Shown here piece after piece: positions 8,064-15,600 of a stretch of 24,516 nucleotides of DNA. A model generated the notes under the pieces. The model was not told the origin of the DNA. It saw nothing but the letters and a program-made list of their open reading frames with translations, and did not search any database. The stretch is from the NCBI GenBank assembly GCA_910585615.1, contig CAJUFO010000066.1, forward strand, positions 1 to 24,516, read 5' to 3'. Position numbers and translations under genes: made by a program. Source of the DNA: an uncultured Acetatifactor sp. (GTDB taxonomy: Bacteria; Bacillota; Clostridia; Lachnospirales; Lachnospiraceae). The first letter of the stretch is position 1, and each line of letters starts with the position of its first letter.

Positions 8064-8471
8064 ATGGACATCGGAATGAAGCTGAAGCAGGCCAGGCTCA
8101 CCGCGAAGCTCACCCAGGAGCATGTGGCGGAGGCCATCGGCGTATCCCGCCAGACCATATCCAATTGGGAGAATGAGAAATCCTACCCGGACATCGTCAG
8201 CGTCATCAGCCTGAGCGACCTCTATGGCATCAGCCTCGACGATTTGCTGAAAGGAGACCAGAAAATGATCGAACATCTAAATGAGAGCACCGACGTGGTA
8301 AGCAGCAACCGGAAGCTGATCCTGGCGGCGGGGATGAACATCGTCCTGCTGATTCTGTTCATCCTCTTCAACGGGTTCATCACCCGCAATCCCTACCTGA
8401 TCGCGGCCAGCGCTTCCCTAGGGATTGCAGGAAGCTGTGTGCTGTTCTATCAGCTTATCAAGAAGTTTTAG
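8064..8471 (+). CDS. XRE-family regulator with C-terminal membrane helices
   Basis: A 135-residue protein. Residues 5-58 are a helix-turn-helix of Cro/XRE type (LKQARLTAKLTQEHVAEAIG, then VSRQTISNWENEKSYPDI). A short linker follows, then two hydrophobic segments, LILAAGMNIVLLILFILFNG and the stretch beginning NPYLIAASASLGIAGSCVLF. This suggests a membrane-tethered repressor, a layout common in clostridia. I choose the second ATG (8064), because AGGAGG at 8050-8055 is 8 nt from it but only 2 nt from the first ATG at 8058. A small membrane protein gene follows after 25 bp and is probably co-transcribed. Target genes are unknown; self-control is likely by analogy. Confidence 0.87.
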   Translation: MDIGMKLKQARLTAKLTQEHVAEAIGVSRQTISNWENEKSYPDIVSVISLSDLYGISLDDLLKGDQKMIEHLNESTDVVSSNRKLILAAGMNIVLLILFILFNGFITRNPYLIAASASLGIAGSCVLFYQLIKKF

Positions 8472-8496
8472 GCCCTGAGGCCGGAAAGGAGTTTTT

Positions 8497-8817
8497 ATGG
8501 TTGTCATTATGATTGTGATGGTATTCGTGGTCCTTCTGGGCGCCTTCTCCCTGGCCTACCATGTCTACAGGCTGACGGAGCTGGACGCCCGCTGCCGGGG
8601 ATTGAACCACCCGAAATTCTGGGGATTCTTCTCCATTAGCGGCGGCAACAGCAGCGGACTCTTCCTGTACCTGATAGGGCGGAAGAAATATCCCATCGAA
8701 CTTGGCGAAAGCGACAGGGCCGCTATGGCCTCCCTTAAGAAAAGGGCGGGGATTTCCCTGTGCTTCATCGCTGTCGGGGCCATCGTCCTGGTGTTTACGG
8801 GGGCGTCCTACCTATAA
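8497..8817 (+). CDS. Small membrane protein downstream of XRE regulator
   Basis: A 106-residue protein with a hydrophobic N-terminal helix (residues about 2-22, VVIMIVMVFVVLLGAFSLAY) and a hydrophobic C-terminal helix (about 86-104). Between them is a polar stretch with YRLTELDARCRGLNHPKFWG and a second weakly hydrophobic part, SGLFLYLIGRKKYPIELGES. I do not recognise the family. AAAGGAG lies 5 nt before the ATG. It follows the XRE gene closely and is probably in the same operon, so the two may act together at the membrane. Its stop codon overlaps the broken end of the ABC transporter remnant on the other strand, and no terminator is visible after it. Confidence 0.75.
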   Translation: MVVIMIVMVFVVLLGAFSLAYHVYRLTELDARCRGLNHPKFWGFFSISGGNSSGLFLYLIGRKKYPIELGESDRAAMASLKKRAGISLCFIAVGAIVLVFTGASYL

Positions 8818-9317
8818 TACTGCCTCTGGGCCTCCCGGGAAATCTCCCGGATGTCCACCCCGTCCAGCAGGATGCGCCCCGATACAGGCTCGTACAGGCG
8901 GCAGATCAGCTTGATCAGGGTGGACTTGCCGCTGCCGTTGGGCCCCACCAAAGCCACCCGCTCCCCGCCGGAAAGCCGCAGGCCCACATGCTCCAGCACC
9001 ATCCGCTCAGACCCCGGGTAGACGAAGGACACGTCCTGGAATTCCAGCGTATGGCTCTCCCGGTCGGGAAGGCTCTGCCCGCCCGGATCCGCCTCCTTCA
9101 CGGCCTCCGTCAGGCCAAAGACGGCCTGCTGCCTGGTGCAGTTTCCGTACAGCTCGCTGGCCAGCCCGATTAGCCGCCGTATCGATTCCAGAAGCTCCTG
9201 TACCACACCGGCGTACCAGATGATGCTTCCCGCCCTCAGCCCTCCGGCCATGGCCACCGCGCTCACCGTCAGGTAGACCAAAGCGCTGATGGCCACGGAG
9301 GACCGCCACGATTCCCT
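8808..9317 (-). pseudogene. ABC exporter fragment (end of membrane domain and start of ATPase domain)
   Basis: The frame begins inside the last transmembrane helices of an exporter-type ABC protein (SALVYLTVSAVAMAGGLRAG). It then enters the nucleotide-binding domain: LEFQDVSFVYPGSERMVLEH, Walker A GPNGSGKST, and LLDGVDIREISREAQRQYYR. It stops with TAG at 8808, before the Q-loop, the signature motif and Walker B. About half of the membrane domain is missing at the front and most of the ATPase at the back. Without the missing motifs it cannot hydrolyse ATP. The left break coincides with the end of the plus-strand membrane gene and the right break with the stop of the LytTR remnant, so both ends are probably recombination junctions. 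Confidence 0.88.
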
Positions 9318-9960
9318 CTAACATTTCATCAAATACTCCATATAAGCCTTCCGCACGCTTTCTCTGCGCTCCCTGACCACCGCCTGCTGCTCGCCGCCTG
9401 CCAACACTACCGACTCCCGCTCCATCCGGACGATGTACAGGGCGTTCACCATGCAGTTGCTGTAGATCCGCAGGAACCCTTTGGGAGACAGCTCCGCCTC
9501 GAACTGCTTCATGGGGCCTGTCTAGGAGAAGGAGCTGCCGTCCTTTAAGGTGAACTGCACCTCGTGGTCATATATATATTTCAGGTACACCACCTGGTTC
9601 AGCTCCACGATTCTGTCCCGGTTCTTTTTCCGGGAGACAAACACAGGATTCTCCCTGCCCTTTTCCAGAATCCGCCTCATGGCCCTGGGCAGCTCCTCCG
9701 CCAGCTGCCCCTTTGGCACGAAAGCCGCGGGCTTGAACCGGAAGGCCTCCAGCACCAGCTCCATGTGCTCGGTGATGAACACGATTTCGCATGCTTTATA
9801 CTGCTTTTTCAAAACCAGAGCCAGCTCGTAGCCCCCTGTCCCCGGCATCTCGATGTCCAGCAGCACCAGGTCGTAGGGCTGCCTCCAGAAGGCCGCCTGC
9901 AGGACCTCCCCGTGCCGTACACCTCCGCCTGCAGCCCCAGCTTTTCCGGCGCAAATCCCA
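9318..9960 (-). pseudogene. Broken LytTR response regulator
   Basis: Remnant of a two-component regulator of LytTR type (receiver plus LytTR DNA-binding domain). The receiver core is clear, PYDLVLLDIEMPGTGGYEL with the phosphoacceptor Asp, followed by IVFITEH and AAFVPKG. The LytTR part runs from VFVSRKKNRDRIVELNQVVY to LRIYSNCMVNALYIVRME and ends EYLMKC. Three lesions are visible. The N-terminal 30-40 residues are missing, and the sequence joins unrelated AT-rich DNA near 9960. A one-base deletion in the G run at 9908-9911 separates LGLQAEVYGTG from EVLQAAFWRQ. A TAG at 9522-9524 splits the LytTR domain in frame (SSFS, stop, TGPMKQFEAEL). No partner histidine kinase is nearby. Confidence 0.88.
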
Positions 9961-10281
9961 TAATTCTCCAGCGGATCCGATAATGCCAGATCACAAGTAA
10001 TCGCAACCTCATTACTGTCATAGTATGTCTGCGAAAGGAACAATACCTCTTTTGCTAGCCGTTGCATAATCACATTCTGTGCATCGGTCAGATCCTTGTA
10101 CGCAATATATCAAATTTTTTTGATTGCAATATCTGTAATTCGAATCTTATTTCCATATTTTCTGGCCTGTTCCAATTCATTTCGTACTTCTGGCAAGAGA
10201 ATCACCCCTTTACATTCACTCACATCATATCTTCTATCATTATACCCACTAAAAAAGCATTTCTCCAACTCCTCCACCAGC
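9961..10281 (-). pseudogene. Unrecognised AT-rich gene fragment
   Basis: One minus-strand frame reads LVEELEKCFFSGYNDRRYDV, continues through VILLPEVRNELEQARKYGNK and IRITDIAIKKI, meets a TGA at 10110-10112, and goes on in the same frame: YIAYKDLTDAQNVIMQRLAK, FLSQTYYDSNEVAITCDLAL, SDPLENYG. It then runs into the LytTR remnant without a stop. The protein-like texture on both sides of the TGA suggests one former gene with a nonsense mutation and a lost 3' end. Base use is clearly more AT-rich than in the remnants to its left, which suggests a different origin. I do not recognise the family and propose no function. Confidence 0.45.
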
Positions 10282-10287
10282 CTACTC

Positions 10288-10974
10288 CTAGAAGAACTCC
10301 AGCTCGTCGTCCTCTCCGCCAAATCCGGCAAAAAGCGCTTCCAGCTCTTCCTCGTACTCGTCCAGCTCCTTCTGGATGCGCTCTTCTTCCTCTTTCTTTC
10401 CCGCCGCCTTATAATAGATGGCCGCCGCCGTAAACAGGATGTCGTTTTCATCCGTGCATTTCGTGTCCTCATGGATATGCTGCCGTATCAGCCCTTCCGC
10501 CGCCTCCATATTCCGGATTTCAAGGAATGCGTAAATCCCCGCTGCCACCGCCATATAATCGTCCGGCTCCCGGGCCAGCCATTTTTCGCAGAACGCCGCT
10601 GCCTCTTCCGCCCTGCCCAGGTCCCTCAATGCAGAGGCCTTCAGAAACCTGATGTCTGACGGCTTCTCCTCCTCCCAGCGAAAGAGCCCGATCAGCTCAT
10701 CGCATACCTCCAGCAGCTTCTTCTTGCTCTCCCGCATGTCCAGATCGTCCAGGTAGTCCTCCAGCCATCCCTGCACGTCATATTCGTAATCCGTCTCCTC
10801 GTCCAGCTCATACAGCTCCGCCGCGTATTCCGGCTCTTCCTTCCTCTCCGCAGCCACCGCCTCCTTCAGGGCTTCAAACGCCTCGTCCCAGCAGTTAAGA
10901 CTCTTCTCCACCCCTGCCAGGCTCATGTAGCACTTTCCCGTCAATTCCCCGAACTTCTTCCACTTTCTGCTCAT
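10288..10974 (-). CDS. Acidic TPR-like protein
   Basis: A 228-residue, strongly acidic, probably cytoplasmic protein made of paired helices. Segments such as CWDEAFEALKEAVAAERKEE, LKASALRDLGRAEEAAAFCE and DILFTAAAIYYKAAGKKEEE have the helix-turn-helix pattern of tetratricopeptide repeats, which bind partner proteins. The C-terminus (ELDEYEEELEALFAGFGGED, then DELEFF) is a glutamate/aspartate-rich tail. I choose the ATG at 10972-10974, because AAGGAGG (10984-10990) abuts the earlier ATG at 10981 but lies 9 nt from this one. A TTGCCA-17-TATACT promoter is upstream, so the gene is probably its own unit. The partner and pathway are unknown. Confidence 0.78.
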   Translation of the reverse strand: MSRKWKKFGELTGKCYMSLAGVEKSLNCWDEAFEALKEAVAAERKEEPEYAAELYELDEETDYEYDVQGWLEDYLDDLDMRESKKKLLEVCDELIGLFRWEEEKPSDIRFLKASALRDLGRAEEAAAFCEKWLAREPDDYMAVAAGIYAFLEIRNMEAAEGLIRQHIHEDTKCTDENDILFTAAAIYYKAAGKKEEEERIQKELDEYEEELEALFAGFGGEDDELEFF

Positions 10975-11060
10975 CCTCTGCATCCTCCTTGGTCATCGCG
11001 ATTTTTCCCTTGCATCCTGGTCAATGGCCGCAGGTGGGGCCGGACATCTACCACCGCTCC

Positions 11061-11089
11061 AGTATAGCATGTTCCCTTGCGCTTGGCAA
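11061..11089 (-). promoter_or_regulatory. Sigma-A-like promoter of the TPR-like gene
   Basis: On the minus strand TTGCCA (11084-11089) and TATACT (11061-11066) are 17 bp apart. The leader to the start codon at 10974 would be about 80 nt. Confidence 0.7.
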
Positions 11090-11540
11090 ACATCTGGCAA
11101 AAATCCCTTGTAGAATCAATGGATTTCATAAACCCCATCCGAATATATTATGTCTAAGCAAAGTTCTCCGCCCTCTTCGGCTCCAAAAAATATAGTTGGG
11201 CCTCCCTGATTCATTAATAATGCCTATTCGCGCAGGTATTTTGATTCCATCCCCGTTCACGTCAAAACGAATCTGGTTTAGACAGTCAATTCCAAAAAAA
11301 TATCCTTCAGATGCATCCCCGAGCCTACTCCATCGTAAGCTGCGCGCCATCAAAGCCTTCCTGCCTGTCTGATTCAAATCCGTCCGACATCCCCCCGTTT
11401 GCCGCCACCTCGGTTCCAGCCTCCGAATTGCCCACGTCCGGAAGCTGTTATCACAAATGCTTCATAAGCGCTCCTCCATATATGGCCCTTTTCCCCATTT
11501 CGTATATCTAAGGATGATACATTTTTCAAGCCGACTTGTT
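11090..11540. other. Gene-poor stretch, possible coding remnant
   Basis: Between the TPR-like gene promoter and the rfbD terminator no intact gene is supported. A minus-strand frame at 11126-11377 contains the protein-like run GYFFGIDCLNQIRFDVNGDG and ARIGIINESGRPNYIFW. Another frame just upstream reads GMSDGFESDRQEGFDGAQLT. Neither has a start with a ribosome binding site, and the frames do not join. I regard it as a probable decayed gene of unknown kind, with low confidence. Confidence 0.3.
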
Positions 11541-11574
11541 TTAAAAAAAATCCCCACAGATGCGCTGTGGGGAT
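11541..11574 (-). terminator. Intrinsic terminator of rfbD-like gene
   Basis: On the minus strand ATCCCCACAG pairs perfectly with CTGTGGGGAT around a 5-nt loop, followed by eight T. It lies 16 nt after the stop of the gene at 11591-12457. Confidence 0.94.
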
Positions 11575-11590
11575 CATGATACGCTTCACT

Positions 11591-12457
11591 TTATCTCTCC
11601 TCGAAAAAACCGCTCTCCCGCAGAGCCTTCACATACCGGCTCAGGGCATCCTGCCAGGTGGGCAGGCGGTGGAATCCGCTCTCCACAAGCTTCTCCTTGT
11701 CCATCCGGCTGTTGGCCGGGCGCTTTGCCTTCGCGCCGTACTCCTCCGTACTCACCGGCACCACGTTCATCTCGATGCCCGCCTCCTGGAAGATGGCGCA
11801 GGCGAAGTCATACCAGGAGCAGATGCCCTCATTGGTGGCATGATAGATGCCGTACTTATCCGTGAGCACCATATCCACCAAAAGCTTCGCCAGGTCGTAG
11901 GTGTAGGAGGGGGATCCGAACTGGTCGTTCACCACCCGGATTGTGTCGTGGTTCTTCGACAGGTTCAGCATGGTCTTCACGAAATTCTTGCCGTTGACAC
12001 CGAAGGTCCATGTGATGCGAACGATGAAATACTTGTCCAGGAGCTCCTTCACCGCCAGCTCCCCCTCATATTTCGTCAATCCGTATACGCTCTGCGGATT
12101 ACAGGTGTCATCCGGCTTCCAGCCCTCTGTGCCCTTGCCGTCGAACACGTAGTCGGAGCTGATGTAGAGCATGGGGATGTCCAGCTCCCTGCACACCCCG
12201 GCAATGTTGCGGGGACCCTCCGCATTCACCCTGCGGCAGGCCTCTTCATTGTCCTCCGCCGCGTCCACCGCCGTGTAGGCGGCGCAGTGGATCACCGTGT
12301 CCGGGGCCGCCGCTTTGATGACCCTGTCTACGCTGCCCGCATCTGTGATGTCCATCTCCTGAATGTCCACGCCCACGGCCTCTATGCCGCGTTTCTCCAG
12401 CTCCTTCACCACATCGTGGCCCAGCTGTCCTCTCACTCCCGTCACAAATATCTTCAT
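11591..12457 (-). CDS. rfbD: dTDP-4-dehydrorhamnose reductase
   Basis: A 288-residue short-chain dehydrogenase of the RmlD type, which reduces dTDP-4-keto-L-rhamnose to dTDP-L-rhamnose with NAD(P)H for cell-surface glycans. The nucleotide-binding motif is GVRGQLG (7-13), and YGLTK (Tyr125, Lys129) is the catalytic YxxxK pair. SSDYVFDG (100-107) and CAAYTAVD (58-65) are typical of the family. The protein has the usual length. The ATG has a GGAGAGGA-type binding site. The other rhamnose genes (rfbA, rfbB, rfbC) are not in the window, so this is an orphan copy, and a related sugar-nucleotide substrate is possible. It lies 225 bp after rpoC with no clear terminator or promoter between, so read-through from rpoC may express it. 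Its own strong terminator follows. Confidence 0.9.
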   Translation of the reverse strand: MKIFVTGVRGQLGHDVVKELEKRGIEAVGVDIQEMDITDAGSVDRVIKAAAPDTVIHCAAYTAVDAAEDNEEACRRVNAEGPRNIAGVCRELDIPMLYISSDYVFDGKGTEGWKPDDTCNPQSVYGLTKYEGELAVKELLDKYFIVRITWTFGVNGKNFVKTMLNLSKNHDTIRVVNDQFGSPSYTYDLAKLLVDMVLTDKYGIYHATNEGICSWYDFACAIFQEAGIEMNVVPVSTEEYGAKAKRPANSRMDKEKLVESGFHRLPTWQDALSRYVKALRESGFFEER

Positions 12458-12482
12458 GCTCTGTTCCTCTCCGCCCGGCTCT

Positions 12483-12518
12483 GGCAGGCAACCCGCCCTT
12501 GGCAGGCAACCCGCCCTT
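12483..12518. repeat. Two tandem 18-bp repeats
   Basis: GGCAGGCAACCCGCCCTT occurs twice back to back (12483-12500 and 12501-12518), and a third copy starts with GGCGGGCA. It lies between rpoC and rfbD. The junction CCCGCC/GGCGGG can also fold as a small hairpin without a T tract. Confidence 0.85.
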
Positions 12519-12550
12519 GGCGGGCATTCACTCTATCACTACCATATGGC

Positions 12551-12583
12551 AAGAGGGTGCCGTCTCGTTCGCCGCACCCTCCT
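12551..12583 (-). terminator. Weak hairpin downstream of rpoC
   Basis: On the minus strand AGGAGGGTGC can pair with GCACCCTCTT across a 13-nt loop, but no T run follows. It is the only hairpin resembling a terminator after rpoC and may give partial termination before rfbD. Confidence 0.3.
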
Positions 12584-12682
12584 GCCTTATCGCTTCGCCG
12601 TTTGCCCTATCCCTGAAAGCCGCATGTGCGTCATTCAGCCTTTGGCCACGGCCGCGTTCCCTCTCTTCGGTTTTGTCCGGCT

Positions 12683-15600
12683 CTATTGGTCTTCTTCGGT
12701 CATGTCGTCCTCTTCCGCAGAGTCCTCCATGTCCTCTTCGTACCCTTCCTCATCCTCGCCGTCCTCTATATCCTCTTCCTCATATGCGGAGTCCTCCTCC
12801 TCATACGCGGCATCCTCCGTCTCATCTGAGAAGTCGTCATCCGCCTGGTCAGTCTCTTCGATATCCCCGTCCTCCGCAGGCTCCTCCGGCATATCGTCGA
12901 ATCCCTCCCCTTCCACTGCCTCGCCGAATTCCTCGTCCCCCAGCTCGTCAAAGGAGATGGTCTCCAGCTCATCCGTGTTCAGCCTTGTGTTGCGGTAGCG
13001 CTTCATGCCGGTGCCCACAGGAATCAGCTTACCGATGATGACGTTCTCCTTCAGGCCGATCAGATTGTCTATCTTGCCCTTGATGGCAGCCTCTGTCAGC
13101 ACCTTGGTGGTCTCCTGGAAGGATGCGGCCGACAGGAAGGAATTGGTGGCCAGAGCGGCCTTGGTGATGCCTAACAGCACTTGCTTTCCCTCCGCCAGCT
13201 CCTTGCCCTCCGAGTAGAGGGATTCATTCATGTCTTCATATTCCAGCACGTCCACCAGCGTCCCCGGCAGGAAATCCGTGTCCCCGCTGTTCTCGATGCG
13301 CACCTTCTTCAGCATCTGGCGCACGATGACCTCGATGTGCTTATCCGCGATGTCCACGCCCTGTAAGCGGTACACCCTCTGTACCTCCCGCAGCATATAA
13401 TCCTGTACGGCACGGATGCCCTTGATCTTCAGCAGGTCGTGAGGGTTCACGCTTCCTTCCGTCAGCTCGTCTCCGGCCTCCAGCACCTGGCCGTCCAGCA
13501 CCTTGATGCGGGAGCCGTAGGGAATCAGGTATGCCTTGCTCTCGCCGGTCTCATTGTTGGTGATGACCACCTCGCGCTTCTTCTTGGTGTCCCGCAGCTC
13601 CGCCTTGCCGCCGAATTCCGCGATGATTGCAAGGCCCTTGGGCTTTCTGGCCTCGAACAGCTCCTCTACACGGGGAAGACCCTGTGTGATATCGTCGCCG
13701 GCCACGCCGCCGGTGTGGAAGGTACGCATGGTAAGCTGGGTTCCGGGCTCACCGATGGACTGGGCGGCGATGATGCCTACCGCTTCGCCCACCTGCACGG
13801 GTTCGCCTGTGGCCATGTTGGCGCCGTAGCATTTCGCACAGATGCCCACATGGGAGCGGCAGGTGAGGATGGTGCGGATCTTGACCGCCTCGATGGGCTC
13901 ACCCTTCTCGTCCACCCCTGTGCTCAGGATCCTGGCCGCGCGGCCGGGAGTGATCATGTGGTTGTGCTTGACGATCAGCTCCCCGTCCTTATCGTAAATG
14001 TCCTCACAGGAATATCTCCCCGTGATTCTGTCCTTCAGGCCCTCGATGGTCTCCTTGCCGTCCATGAAGGCCTTCACCGTCATGCCCGGAATCTCCGTCC
14101 TGTCCTCGCTGCAGTCCACTTCCCGGATGCTCAGCTCCTGGGACACGTCCACCATTCGCCTGGTCAGGTAACCGGAGTCGGCAGTGCGCAGCGCCGTGTC
14201 GGACAGGCCCTTACGGGCGCCGTGGGCGGACATGAAATACTCCAGAACGTCCAGTCCTTCACGGAAATTCGACTTAATCGGCAGCTCGATGGTACGGCCT
14301 GTGGTATCCGCCATCAGACCGCGCATGCCCGCAAGCTGCTTGATCTGCTGGTTGGAGCCACGGGCGCCGGAGTCCGCCATCATGAAGATATTGTTGTATT
14401 TGTCCAGACCCGCCAGCAGCACGTCCGTCAGTTCCTTATCGGTCTCGTTCCAGGTCTCCACCACCGCGCGGTAGCGCTCCTCCTCGGTGATCAGGCCCCT
14501 GCGGAAGTTGGTGGAAATCTTATCCACGGTGGCCTGAGCCTGGGCCAGCAGCTCCGGCTTTTTGGCAGGCACAGTCATGTCGGAGATGGACACCGTCATG
14601 GCCGCCTGGGTGGAATACTTGTAGCCGATGGACTTCACATCGTCCAGCACCTCCGCGGTCCTGGACGCGCCGTGGGTGTTGATGACCTTCTCCAGAATCT
14701 TCTTCAGACCCTTTTTGTCCACATGGAAGTCCACCTCCGGCTTCAGGAAGTTCTCCGGCACGCTCCTGTCCACGAAGCCCAGATCCTGGGGCAGGATTTC
14801 GTTGAAGATGAAACGCCCCAGCGTACACTCCACATTGCCGCTGACAGTCTCGCCCTCCGCGTTCTTCTTGGACACCCTGACGATGATCCTGGAGTGCAGG
14901 GTCAGATATTTATTCTCATAAGCCAGTATGGCCTCGTTCACGTTCTTGAAGTGCTTCCCCTCTCCCAGGGAACCCGGCCTCTCCTGGGTCAGGTAGTAAA
15001 TGCCCAGCACCATATCCTGGGACGGCACTGCCACGGGGCCGCCGTCGGAGGGCTTCAGCAGGTTGTTGGGCGACAGCAGCAGGAAGCGGCACTCCGCCTG
15101 GGCCTCTACGGAAAGGGGCAGGTGCACTGCCATCTGGTCTCCGTCGAAGTCCGCGTTGAAAGCGGTACACACCAGAGGGTGGAGCTTGATGGCCTTGCCC
15201 TCTACCAAGATAGGCTCAAATGCCTGGATGCCCAGCCTGTGCAGGGTAGGGGCGCGGTTGAGCATCACGGGATGCTCCTTGATGACCTCCTCCAGCACGT
15301 CCCAGACCTGATTGTCCATCTTATCCACCAGTTTCTTGGCGTTCTTGATGTTCTGGCTGATGCACTTAGCCACCAGCTCCTTCATCACGAAGGGCTTGAA
15401 CAGCTCAATGGCCATCTCCTTGGGCAGGCCGCACTGATAAATCTTCAGCTCCGGCCCCACCACGATAACGGAACGGCCGGAATAGTCCACGCGCTTGCCC
15501 AGGAGGTTCTGGCGGAACCGCCCTGTCTTGCCCTTGAGCATGTCGGACAGGGACTTCAGGGCACGGTTTCCCGGGCCTGTCACAGGGCGGCCTCTGCGCC

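Noticed and set aside
12483..12518. Possible CRISPR-like repeat
   Set aside because: The two copies are directly adjacent with no spacers and there are no cas genes.
12510..12530. CCCGCC/GGCGGG hairpin as rpoC terminator
   Set aside because: No T tract follows on the minus strand and the stem is part of a tandem repeat.
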